A stretch of DNA of 64,000 nucleotides from Serratia sp. H1w (GTDB lineage: Bacteria > Pseudomonadota > Gammaproteobacteria > Enterobacterales > Enterobacteriaceae), in assembly GCF_000633355.1 (NCBI RefSeq), contig NZ_AYMQ01000054.1, positions 62,001 to 126,000 of the forward strand. The letters are read 5' to 3'. Within the stretch, counting starts at the first letter, position 1; each line of letters begins with the position of its first letter. The notes under the pieces were generated by a model that worked only from the letters and a program-made list of their open reading frames with translations, was not told the DNA's origin and ran no database searches. Of this stretch, positions 54,633 to 64,000 are shown in pieces. Both the position numbers and the translations under genes were made by a program.

Positions 54633-55460
54633 TTGGAAAGCCTGTTTAGACTGCCCGTGGCGAGTGGGGCCAAGGTCAGGATCCTACAAATAACTGATAC
54701 CCACCTGTTTGCTGGCAAGCATGAGACCTTGCTCGGCATCAACACCTATGCCAGCTATCACGCGGTGCTGGATGCAGTGATCGCGCAGCAGCGTGAGTGT
54801 GACCTGATCGTAGCAACCGGCGATCTGGCGCAGGATCATTCCCAGGCGGCATACCGGCACTTTGCCGATGGTATCACCCGTTTACCCGCGCCCTGTGTCT
54901 GGCTGCCGGGTAATCATGATTTTCAGCCAGCGATGGTAGACGCGCTGGCCGCCGCCGGGATCTCGCCTTCAAAGCAGGTGCTGCTGGGGGACGACTGGCA
55001 AGTGCTATTGCTGGATAGCCAGGTGTTTGGCGTGCCACACGGCGAGCTGAGCGACTATCAGCTGGAGTGGATGGAGCGTTGCCTGGAGGCCAATCCAGAG
55101 CGTTATACGCTGCTGTTGCTGCACCATCATCCATTGCCTTCCGGCTGCACCTGGCTCGATCAACACAGTCTGCGCAACCCGCATACGCTGGCGGCCATGT
55201 TGTGGCGCTACCCGAAAGTGAATACCCTGCTGTGCGGGCATATCCATCAGGAACTGGATCTGGGTTGGCACGGGCGTCGGCTGTTGGCTACGCCATCTAC
55301 CTGTGTGCAATTCAAGCCGCACTGCACCAATTTTACTATCGACGACGTTTCCCCAGGTTGGCGCTATCTCGACCTGTTGCCAGATGGCCGGGTGGAAACC
55401 CAGGTCTTCCGGCTGGAAAACGATGACTTCCGCCCCGACATGGATTCGGATGGCTACTGA
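54633..55460 (+). CDS. cpdA: 3',5'-cyclic AMP phosphodiesterase CpdA
   Basis: Hydrolyses cAMP and so tunes CRP regulation. The 275-residue class III phosphodiesterase has all metallophosphoesterase motifs: [35 protein letters not shown] and LLCGHIHQ. The start is TTG at 54633 after AAAGGACAA, giving the E. coli-like N-terminus [20 protein letters not shown]. Its stop overlaps the yqiA start. Confidence 0.95.
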   Translation: MESLFRLPVASGAKVRILQITDTHLFAGKHETLLGINTYASYHAVLDAVIAQQRECDLIVATGDLAQDHSQAAYRHFADGITRLPAPCVWLPGNHDFQPAMVDALAAAGISPSKQVLLGDDWQVLLLDSQVFGVPHGELSDYQLEWMERCLEANPERYTLLLLHHHPLPSGCTWLDQHSLRNPHTLAAMLWRYPKVNTLLCGHIHQELDLGWHGRRLLATPSTCVQFKPHCTNFTIDDVSPGWRYLDLLPDGRVETQVFRLENDDFRPDMDSDGY

Positions 55461-56035
55461 TGCCTTCAACCTTACTTTACCTGCACGGTTTCAACAGTTC
55501 GCCGCTATCGGCCAAGGCCACGGCTTTCAAAGCCTGGCTGGCGGAACATCATCCCAATATCGACATGCTGGTGCCGCAGTTGCCGCCATATCCGGCGGAG
55601 GCAGCGGAAATGCTGGAAGATATGGTGATGGCGCGGGCGGGCCAGACGATGGGTGTCGTAGGCTCCTCGCTGGGGGGGTATTATGCCACCTGGTTATCAC
55701 AGTGTTTTTCCCTGCCTGCGGTAGTGGTAAACCCTGCGGTGAAGCCGTATGAGCTGCTGATCGACTATCTCGGACGCAACGAGAACCCCTACACCGGGCA
55801 GCAATATGTGTTAGAGTCACGCCACGTTTATGATCTGAAAGTGATGCAGGTCGATCCCTTGGAGTCGCCGGATTTAATCTGGTTGCTACAGCAAACGGGC
55901 GATGAAATTCTCGATTACGGTCAGGCAGTGGCTTATTACACCGCTTGCCGGCAAACGGTGGAGTCGGGTGGAAACCACGCTTTCGTCGGTTTCGAGCACT
56001 ACTTCCCCCAGATTGTGGATTTTTTAGGGCTATGA
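55460..56035 (+). CDS. yqiA: esterase YqiA
   Basis: A 191-residue alpha/beta hydrolase. The nucleophile Ser is in [14 protein letters not shown] and the oxyanion region in [11 protein letters not shown]; the C-terminal [14 protein letters not shown] supplies the His. E. coli YqiA (193) hydrolyses short acyl and palmitoyl-CoA esters in vitro. Translationally coupled to cpdA and followed 89 bp later by parE. Confidence 0.93.
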   Translation: MPSTLLYLHGFNSSPLSAKATAFKAWLAEHHPNIDMLVPQLPPYPAEAAEMLEDMVMARAGQTMGVVGSSLGGYYATWLSQCFSLPAVVVNPAVKPYELLIDYLGRNENPYTGQQYVLESRHVYDLKVMQVDPLESPDLIWLLQQTGDEILDYGQAVAYYTACRQTVESGGNHAFVGFEHYFPQIVDFLGL

Positions 56036-56118
56036 CGCCGCAGCAACTTCAGCTATCACAGATATACTGAACAGGCAGCGGGCGATTTCGGCACCTTCCC
56101 TCAACCACGAAAAAATAA

Positions 56119-58020
<1,902 letters not shown>

Positions 58021-58026
58021 TACCCG

Positions 58027-58051
58027 TGGGGCCGCAATGCGGCCCCAAGTT
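58027..58051 (+). terminator. parE terminator
   Basis: TGGGGCCGC (58027-58035) and GCGGCCCCA (58039-58047) form a perfect nine-pair stem, followed by AGTTTT. Confidence 0.85.
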
Positions 58052-58070
58052 TTCACACCAGTGCCATCCC

Positions 58071-58093
58071 AGGCGCACCGCGTGCTGCGCCCG
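58071..58093 (+). repeat. degenerate REP-like palindrome
   Basis: AGGCGCACCGCGTGCTGCGC plus CCG keeps the GGCGC...GCGCC arms and TGCTGCGCCCG end of the family but has changes in the loop. Confidence 0.5.
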
Positions 58094-58112
58094 CTAACTC
58101 AGGGCGTAATGT

Positions 58113-59012
58113 ATGAAAATCACCCTCGAAGAATTGCTGGCGTTTACCTCGGTGGTAGACAGTGGCTCGATCACTGCCGCCGCCGAACAGCTTGGCCAAA
58201 CCACCTCTGGCATCAGCCGGGCGCTGAGCCGTCTGGAAAAGAAACTCGACACCACCTTATTGCGCCGCACTACCCGCCGTCTGGAACTGACCGAGGAAGG
58301 GCAGAGCTTTTTGGCCCACGCGCGGGAAATTATCAACTCGGTGGAGCATGCCGAAGAGCAGATGGCGCTGCGTCGTCTGAATCCGGCTGGCAGGCTGCGG
58401 GTCAATGCTGCCGCGCCCTTTATGGAGCACGTGATCGTGCCGCTGGTCGCCGGTTTCCGCCAACGTTTCCCGCAGATTGAATTAGAACTCAACACCGATA
58501 ACCTGATTATCGATCTGCTGGAAAAGCGCACCGATATCGCCATTCGGATTGGCGCATTGCGCGACTCCACCATCCACGCGCGCCTGCTGGGGGCCAGCCA
58601 GTTACGTATCCTTGCCAGCCCAGAGTATATTGCCCGCCATGGGGAACCGCTGAGTGTTGAAGAACTCAGCCATCATAGCCTGCTGGGCTTTACGCAACCC
58701 GAGTCGCTCAACCTGTGGCCGCTGCACTATCGGCAGGCGGATCACTTTGCCATTACCCCAACGCTGTCGGCTTCCAGCGGCGAGACGCTGCGGCAACTGG
58801 CGCTGCGCGGCGAAGGGGTCGCGCAACTGGCCGATTTTATGACGCGGGAAGATCAGCTGGAAGGGCGTCTGGTTCAGTTGCTGGCGGCAGAGACGCTGGA
58901 TGTTCGTCAGCCGATTAACGCGGTGTATTACCGCAATGCCCAGCTAGCCGCACGTATTACCTGTTTTCTGGATTATGTCAGTGCACATATCAGCGATGCG
59001 CAGAGCTTGTAG
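58113..59012 (+). CDS. LysR-family transcriptional regulator
   Basis: The 299-residue protein has an N-terminal winged helix-turn-helix (FTSVVDSGSITAAAEQLGQT, then SGISRALSRLEKKL) and a LysR substrate-binding domain (from RLRVNAAAPFMEHVIVPLV to the end), the CrgA/YafC-like subgroup. No adjacent divergent gene exists; the neighbour on the same strand is the two-partner secretion pair 412 bp downstream, which it may or may not control. Not part of the usual parE-ygiN backbone. Confidence 0.88.
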   Translation: MKITLEELLAFTSVVDSGSITAAAEQLGQTTSGISRALSRLEKKLDTTLLRRTTRRLELTEEGQSFLAHAREIINSVEHAEEQMALRRLNPAGRLRVNAAAPFMEHVIVPLVAGFRQRFPQIELELNTDNLIIDLLEKRTDIAIRIGALRDSTIHARLLGASQLRILASPEYIARHGEPLSVEELSHHSLLGFTQPESLNLWPLHYRQADHFAITPTLSASSGETLRQLALRGEGVAQLADFMTREDQLEGRLVQLLAAETLDVRQPINAVYYRNAQLAARITCFLDYVSAHISDAQSL

Positions 59013-59424
59013 ACCTGTATGGAGGGCAGTTTTCTGAAGACCTCACTCACAGTGATTACCCTCTTCCGCTAATAATACTAATCTGATATTAAAACGTCTT
59101 TATTTTAATCACTGGTCAACCCTGTGGTGTTTATTTCTATAATTATTGGTGTTTAAATAAATAATAAGATAAAGCCTATATTGCTTGCGATATTTAATAT
59201 CGCAATATAATCAACTTACTACCCTTTCTTCAATAAAACTATATTTTAAACTTATTATTTAAATAACGTTGATTAACGTAAATTTAACGTGCTAGTGTAC
59301 CGAAATCCGCATGACGGATAACTCAATTGGCCATTATTTAATGTCATTTAAATCGCTAGCATTTATTTTATAAGTGCGGATTTGGCATGGCTGATAACCC
59401 ATTAATAAAAAGGAATTTATTCTG
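59013..59424 (+). promoter_or_regulatory. AT-rich 412-bp region before tpsA with a perfect palindrome
   Basis: No gene is seen. The stretch is far more AT-rich than its surroundings. TTGCGATATTTAATATCGCA plus A at 59185-59205 is a perfect 10-bp inverted repeat around one T, a likely operator. AAAAAGGAATTTATT gives the ribosome binding site for tpsA at 59425. Such AT-rich leaders are typical of H-NS-silenced acquired genes; that is inference. Confidence 0.55.
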
Positions 59425-61563
59425 ATGAATAAACAAAGAAAACAACTGATTGCCAAACTCAAGCCTATTTGCTTTTTTAGCCTGGTTGCCTGGGGGGCCG
59501 TAGCGCATGCTGCAGTCGCGCCGTCGGTCATCGGGGGGCCTGCAGTTAATGCCGGAGCCAATGGTAGCACCGTGATAAATATCAATGCGGCGGGTAACGG
59601 TGGCGTTTCCCATAATATCTACACACAGTTTGATGTGGATAAAGGAGGCGTTGTCCTTAATAACAGTGTGGCTAACTCTACCTCGCAACTTGCCGGGAAT
59701 ATCGCCGGTAACGCCAATCTAGCAGGGGGTTCTGCCTCAATCATCCTCAACGAAGTCAACTCCACCAAGGCCAGTCAGCTGAACGGTATGATTGAAGTTG
59801 CTGGGCAGAAGGCTCAGGTTATCGTCGCTAACCCGTCAGGGATCACCTGTAGCGGTTGTGGCTTTATCAACACTGAACGTGCCACCTTGACCACCGGTAA
59901 AGCGCAGGTGGCCAATGGCACGCTGCTTGGCTATACCGTGGACAAAGGGACCATCATCATTAACGGTAATGGCCTGCAAGCCGGGGATACCAACTATACC
60001 GATGTGATCTCTCGCGCCGTACAAATTAACGCAGACGTTCGCGCCAAAGACCTGAAAGTGACCACCGGGCGTAACAACGTGAATGTCGATAACACCCAGA
60101 TTGGCGAACTGACGCCATCCGGTGTTGCTCCTACGCTGGCGATTGATGTTGCTAAACTGGGCGGCATGTATGCCAACAAAATTACCCTGGTGAGCACCGA
60201 CCGTGGCGTCGGTGTGCGTAACGCGGGCACTATTGGCGCGGCGGTCGGTGATGTCCGGATCACCACTGATGGTATTCTGGAAAATAAAGGCACTATCGAT
60301 GCTGCAAACGACGTGAATATCGATACCACCCGTGGGCGCTATGCGGGCAATGGCTATTATTATGCCTATGGCCGCGCGTTAAATAACACTGCTAACGGTG
60401 TGATTAAAGCCAAGAATAATATCAATATCGATATTGCCAAAAGTCAGTTGAGTAATGGGGGGGGCACCATTATGACTTCGGGCGAAGGCGAGGGTAATAT
60501 TAATATTACCAGTGCGGCTATTGATAACAAGTTTGGCACCATTCAAGGTGTGGGCGTGGTCAATACGCGTATTGATCCCTACGCTTATGGCTATGTCCGT
60601 ACGTTAAGCAACTCTGGTGGCGTGATTAGCGGCAGAAAAGGCGTGGTACTTTCTTCCTCTACCCTTGATAACACCAATGGGATTATCAACGCCGCTGACG
60701 GTGCTGTCGATATCAACACGGCCGGATATACGTTGACCAACCTTAACGGGACGATTAATGCGGGCAAAGAGTTGAAGCTCAATACCGGTATTCTGAATAA
60801 CAGCTCCGGGCTGATACAGTCCCAAGACAATCTTACCGTCAACACCAATAAACAAAGTTTGACTAATACCAAAGGAGCGATTCGCGGTAGCAAAAACGTC
60901 TACATCAACAGCTCCAGCCTGAATAACACCTCCGGGCGTGTGTTGGCGGGTGATTACCTCGATATCAATACCAATGGTGGCACCATTACCAATGCCGGTC
61001 TGACCAAAGGCGCCTATGATGCCGAGTTGTCTAGTGGCACTGGGGGGACGACGCTGATCGCCAGCACCATCAATAACAGCTATGGCAAGATTGCTTCGCA
61101 GGGGAATATTGTTACCAATACCTCTTCGCTGCTGAAAAATAGCTACAGTCTGATCGAGAGTGACAGCAATATCGTCATCACGACCAGAAGCCTTGATAAC
61201 ACCTATGGCTTGATTGAATCGGCTAAAGATACCGTTATTACCGCCGACTCGATCGCTAACAGCGCGGGCAATATCGATGCCGACGCACAGGCTACCCTGA
61301 TGCTTTCCGGCAGCTACAGCCATTACGGTAACCTGAGTGGCAAGCAAGGCGTGAATATCAACGCGGATAAAGGCTATGTCTATAACTACGGCACTTTGTC
61401 CTCCACCAATGGCCAGACGATGGTGAACACCCGCAGCTTCTATAACCAGCGCGGTGCGGTTGTCACTAGTCCGTCAGGGTTGAATTTGGTACTTGCCACG
61501 CCAGGCACCTTCACCAATAGCGGCACGATCCAAGGCCCTATCACCATCACATCGGTTAAGTAA
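59425..61563 (+). CDS. short two-partner secretion exoprotein (TpsA, haemagglutinin-like)
   Basis: The 712-residue secreted protein has a signal peptide (to about residue 29, cut after AHA), then the TPS secretion domain with the hallmark NPSGITCSGCGFINTERATL at residues 136-155, followed by degenerate repeats of about 20-23 residues (pattern LNNTSGxIxAxxxLxINT) that would form a right-handed beta-helix. It ends GTFTNSGTIQGPITITSVK within the repeats. There is no C-terminal toxin, VENN motif or adhesin cap, and the length is far below FhaB, CdiA or ShlA. The stop is clean and no further frame follows before tpsB, so it appears complete. Confidence 0.85.
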   Translation: MNKQRKQLIAKLKPICFFSLVAWGAVAHAAVAPSVIGGPAVNAGANGSTVININAAGNGGVSHNIYTQFDVDKGGVVLNNSVANSTSQLAGNIAGNANLAGGSASIILNEVNSTKASQLNGMIEVAGQKAQVIVANPSGITCSGCGFINTERATLTTGKAQVANGTLLGYTVDKGTIIINGNGLQAGDTNYTDVISRAVQINADVRAKDLKVTTGRNNVNVDNTQIGELTPSGVAPTLAIDVAKLGGMYANKITLVSTDRGVGVRNAGTIGAAVGDVRITTDGILENKGTIDAANDVNIDTTRGRYAGNGYYYAYGRALNNTANGVIKAKNNINIDIAKSQLSNGGGTIMTSGEGEGNINITSAAIDNKFGTIQGVGVVNTRIDPYAYGYVRTLSNSGGVISGRKGVVLSSSTLDNTNGIINAADGAVDINTAGYTLTNLNGTINAGKELKLNTGILNNSSGLIQSQDNLTVNTNKQSLTNTKGAIRGSKNVYINSSSLNNTSGRVLAGDYLDINTNGGTITNAGLTKGAYDAELSSGTGGTTLIASTINNSYGKIASQGNIVTNTSSLLKNSYSLIESDSNIVITTRSLDNTYGLIESAKDTVITADSIANSAGNIDADAQATLMLSGSYSHYGNLSGKQGVNINADKGYVYNYGTLSSTNGQTMVNTRSFYNQRGAVVTSPSGLNLVLATPGTFTNSGTIQGPITITSVK

Positions 61564-61573
61564 TTAGTCGAGC

Positions 61574-61597
61574 GGCAGCCTCTGGACAGAGGCTGCC
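61574..61597 (+). terminator. perfect hairpin between tpsA and tpsB
   Basis: GGCAGCCTCT and AGAGGCTGCC form a ten-pair stem with a GGAC loop. No T run follows, so it is more likely an mRNA-stabilising or partial attenuating structure that keeps tpsA above tpsB. Confidence 0.55.
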
Positions 61598-61635
61598 TGC
61601 CAGAGTGATACCCCGCGCTATAAGGATATAGAAAC

Positions 61636-63294
61636 ATGCTCGTTCGCTTTTCCGGCTCCGGATTATTGGCATTAATGATTTTCAGCGCTCATGGAGCGGA
61701 AAATGTTCAACTGATAGAACAACAGGTAAACCATCAACAGGAGCAGGAAAAGGCGCGTTACCAACAATTAGAAACCCAGGGCAAAGATGTGCGCGCTGCC
61801 GGTAGCGATCCACAAAGTTCCAAGATTGCTTTTCCCGCAGAGGCCAACTGTTTTCAAATCCGTCAGGTGATCCTTGAAAAGGACGGTAGAATTCCTCAGT
61901 GGTTACCGTTACACAAATTCACCGCGCAGGCAGAAGATCGTTGTCTGGGGATCGAAGGTATTCGCATATTAGCCACCGCCATACAGAACAAACTGATTGG
62001 TCATGGCTACATTACTACGCGAGTGGTCGTGCCCCGGCAGGACTTGAAAGATGGCGTGCTGACACTGGTGGTATTGCCCGGCGCTATCGGCAATGTCTCT
62101 TTAAGCGCTGACAGTGACAAATACGTCAATCTGCACACCACTTTTCCCGGGCGTTCGGGCGATATTCTGGATCTACGGGCCATTGAACAGGGTTTGGAGA
62201 ATATCCAGCGCGTGCCTGGTGCTGACGCTAATGTGATCCTGCGGCCGGGTGAGCATGCCGGGGAAACCGACATTGAAATCCAGCGTACCCAGCCCTCGTC
62301 TTGGCGCATCGGCGGGTGGTTTGATGATGCTGGCAGCAAGTATACCGGCCGTTATCAAAGCGGCGTGGCGCTCTATCTGGATAACCCGACTTCAATGAAT
62401 GATTTGTTCTATGCGTCCGTTGGGCGTGATTTGCACTTTCAAAAGTCGCGTAATGCAAAGAATGGCTCGCTGTATTACTCCGTTCCCTACGGTTTCTGGT
62501 CGGTGGATATGTATGCCAGCCACAGTGAGTATTTACAGAAAATCTCCGGCACCTTGACCGATTTTCAATACCAGGGCAAAAGTGACAACCTGAGCCTGAA
62601 GGTGAACCGGCTGCTGTATCGCAATGAAAATCAGAAAACCACGGGCAGCATCCAACTGCTCAAGAACAATTCGCACTACTATTTGAACGATACCGAAATT
62701 GAAATCCAGGAGCGGGACGTCACTAACCTGATTGCCAGGCTGAACCACCGACATTACGTCGGCCAGTCAATCATCGATGCGATGGTGGGTTTTCAGCGTA
62801 ACACGTCATGGCTGGGTGCCCAACAGCAGGCGGGCACGGGTTCGCAAAGCCGTATTGTCAGTCTTGATATCAGCGCCTTGATCCCTTTTAGCCTGTTTGG
62901 GCAATCCATGAGCTTTCAACCGCGCTACCAGCAGCAATACAGCCCGGACCGGCTGGCGACGCAGGATCAGTTCAGTATCGGCAACCGTTGGACGGTGCGT
63001 GGCTTTGACGGGGAATTCAACCTGTCGGCCAACAAGGGCTATTTCATACGTAATGATATCAACCTGAACCTGCCTAAACTGAGGCAGCAGCTGTATGCCG
63101 GCCTTGATTACGGCAAAGTGACCGGCAACAGCAACAACTTTACCCAGGGTCATCTGGCGGGCGGCGTTATTGGTGTCAGAGGTGGGGCAGGTGCGGTCAG
63201 CTATGATGCTTTTGTTGGTGTGCCCATCGCCAAACCGGCTAATTTCGTCACCAGCCCGGTGAGTCTGGGGTTCACCGTACAGTGGCAGTTTTGA
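61636..63294 (+). CDS. two-partner secretion outer-membrane transporter (TpsB, ShlB/FhaC/HecB family)
   Basis: A 552-residue Omp85-superfamily pore that exports its partner TpsA. After a signal peptide (cut near AHGAENVQ) comes the N-terminal helix region (QQVNHQQEQEKARYQQ), two POTRA domains (FQIRQVILE..., then GIRILATAIQNKLIGHGYITTRVVVPRQDL), and a 16-strand barrel with the conserved VRGFDGEFNLSANKGYF loop and a final aromatic residue (VQWQF) as expected for BAM insertion. It lies 72 bp after tpsA; the more common order is tpsB first. Confidence 0.92.
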   Translation: MLVRFSGSGLLALMIFSAHGAENVQLIEQQVNHQQEQEKARYQQLETQGKDVRAAGSDPQSSKIAFPAEANCFQIRQVILEKDGRIPQWLPLHKFTAQAEDRCLGIEGIRILATAIQNKLIGHGYITTRVVVPRQDLKDGVLTLVVLPGAIGNVSLSADSDKYVNLHTTFPGRSGDILDLRAIEQGLENIQRVPGADANVILRPGEHAGETDIEIQRTQPSSWRIGGWFDDAGSKYTGRYQSGVALYLDNPTSMNDLFYASVGRDLHFQKSRNAKNGSLYYSVPYGFWSVDMYASHSEYLQKISGTLTDFQYQGKSDNLSLKVNRLLYRNENQKTTGSIQLLKNNSHYYLNDTEIEIQERDVTNLIARLNHRHYVGQSIIDAMVGFQRNTSWLGAQQQAGTGSQSRIVSLDISALIPFSLFGQSMSFQPRYQQQYSPDRLATQDQFSIGNRWTVRGFDGEFNLSANKGYFIRNDINLNLPKLRQQLYAGLDYGKVTGNSNNFTQGHLAGGVIGVRGGAGAVSYDAFVGVPIAKPANFVTSPVSLGFTVQWQF

Positions 63295-63334
63295 TCGAAT
63301 ATCTACTCGGGGATAGCTGCAGATAATCGTGTAA

Positions 63335-63442
63335 CAGGTGGGGATGACGCAGAACGCCGACACGCCGTAAACCCGTCCATGGGGGCTCGCAATCGCGCAT
63401 CCATGCGCTCAACGGTCGTCTAACCTGCATCATCCCCACCTG
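63335..63442. repeat. 108-bp inverted-repeat element between tpsB and ygiN
   Basis: CAGGTGGGGATGACGCAG (63335-63352) and CTGCATCATCCCCACCTG (63425-63442) are complementary at 17 of 18 bases. The interior contains CGCCGTAAACCCGTCCATGG and a second partial dyad (GCGCATCCATGCGC). No coding sequence. Looks like a dispersed palindromic intergenic repeat and may terminate both convergent transcripts. Confidence 0.75.
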
Positions 63443-63480
63443 CCTCAGGCTTTAGGTGTCGCGGTATTAAGGGCCGCCGT

Positions 63481-63786
63481 TCAGGCGTTATCCAACACGT
63501 AAATCGTGGTATCCAGCACGCTGTCCTTGATGATTTCACGATGCTTGAGCATGTGATCCATCTGCAGGTGCTGTTCCAGATGCGCCTGGCTCTGCCATTT
63601 CTCCAGCATAAAGATGGAGTCTGGCGAACGCTTCTGCCACGGTGCCTGGGTATCGGCGTCGATCATCGGCTGATAGCCGCCACAGCCTTCTTCCGCCAAC
63701 ACCGCTGGCAACAGCTGTTCAATCGCTTTCAGTACGCTTTCACGATGGCCCGGTCTGGTTCTGATTTCTGCAATTACGGTGATCAT
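63481..63786 (-). CDS. ygiN: quinol monooxygenase YgiN
   Basis: The 101-residue ferredoxin-fold (ABM superfamily) protein begins MITVIAEIRTRPGHRESVL and has the conserved FMLEKWQSQAHLEQHLQMDH segment. E. coli YgiN (104) oxidises menadiol and is thought to act with MdaB in a quinone redox cycle. The frame extends eight codons upstream, but the ATG at 63786 fits the family. Lies just downstream of mdaB on the same strand. Confidence 0.93.
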   Translation of the reverse strand: MITVIAEIRTRPGHRESVLKAIEQLLPAVLAEEGCGGYQPMIDADTQAPWQKRSPDSIFMLEKWQSQAHLEQHLQMDHMLKHREIIKDSVLDTTIYVLDNA

Positions 63787-63831
63787 TATGGCCTCATTGG
63801 TTAACAGCATGATGGATAAAACCCATGACAG

Positions 63832-64000
63832 TTAAGCAAAGACTTCGCCCAGATGCGCGCGCAAACGTGCGATATCGCTGGCGATATCCGGTTGTTTGAT
63901 CACGTCGTTACAGATAAAGGTCGGCAGCGCTTCCATCCCCAGGAACTGGTTGGCTTTGTGGAAGTGCAGATAAACGCCGTCTACGCCCACGCCGTGGAAG
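63832..64000 (-). CDS. mdaB: NADPH:quinone oxidoreductase MdaB, C-terminal part only
   Basis: The last 55 codons of a minus-strand gene are in the window and its start is beyond the right edge. The visible end reads FHGVGVDGVYLHFHKANQFL and continues to ALPTFICNDVIK before the stop at 63832, matching the C-terminus of E. coli MdaB, a FAD-dependent NADPH-quinone reductase. With ygiN 45 bp downstream it forms the usual mdaB-ygiN operon. Confidence 0.9.
   Translation of the reverse strand, partial: FHGVGVDGVYLHFHKANQFLGMEALPTFICNDVIKQPDIASDIARLRAHLGEVFA

Noticed and set aside
59425-61563. CdiA contact-dependent toxin or the ShlA haemolysin
   Set aside because: The protein is only 712 residues, lacks a VENN motif, toxin tail and adjacent immunity gene, and is less than half the ShlA length.

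Overview
The window is a piece of an enterobacterial chromosome, most like Serratia or a close relative in the Yersiniaceae. This rests on the backbone gene order (mug, rpoD-dnaG-rpsU, tsaD, plsY, folB, bacA, cca, ygiM, ygiF-glnE, hldE, ubiK, ribB, zupT, ygiD, ygiC-ygiB, tolC, nudF-yqiB-cpdA-yqiA-parE, ygiN-mdaB), which is the order around rpoD and tolC in Escherichia coli and its relatives. It also rests on close protein similarity to E. coli, a moderately high G+C content and an ERIC repeat. The genus is an inference; I could not run a search.

Bases 1-10984 are the right-hand part of an integrated mobile element that ends at the 3' end of a tRNA-Ile(CAU) gene. It carries a P4-type primase/helicase (cut by the window edge), an iteron-flanked AT-rich stretch that looks like its replication origin, and two small unknown genes. 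A complete HK97-type head and packaging module follows in the order capsid, protease, portal, head-tail adaptor, connector, HNH nuclease, TerS, TerL. There are no tail-tube, tape-measure, fibre or lysis genes. This is the layout of a capsid-forming phage-inducible chromosomal island (cf-PICI), a satellite that makes its own heads and takes tails from a helper phage. Two tandem relatives of lambda tail-assembly protein I and one AT-rich unknown gene fill the right end.

Bases 10985-36058 are mostly housekeeping backbone: tRNA, DNA repair, the macromolecular synthesis operon, t6A synthesis, phospholipid and folate enzymes, undecaprenyl-PP phosphatase, CCA-adding enzyme, polyphosphate and nitrogen regulation, heptose synthesis and riboflavin synthesis with its FMN riboswitch. 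The L-lactate operon lldPRD, with two clear LldR operators, lies within it.

Three accessory blocks interrupt the backbone. (1) Bases 36087-43105, between ygiD and ygiC, hold a LacI-type regulator, a mannose-family PTS (IIA, IIB, IIC, IID as separate proteins), a 588-residue mannose-6-phosphate-isomerase-like protein and two cupin-type phosphoglucose-isomerase-like proteins. A shared 16-bp palindromic operator stands before both transcription units, so the block is a self-contained regulon for an unidentified sugar. (2) Bases 45208-51614, between ygiB and tolC, hold glycerol dehydrogenase, the PTS-dependent dihydroxyacetone kinase dhaKLM and its regulator dhaR, with a pair of identical inverted dyads upstream. 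(3) Bases 58113-63294, between parE and ygiN, hold a LysR regulator and a two-partner secretion pair whose secreted TpsA protein is unusually short (712 residues) and ends without a toxin domain.

Intergenic repeats are frequent: a REP-like palindrome family (about seven copies), one full-length 127-bp ERIC element and two other long inverted repeats.
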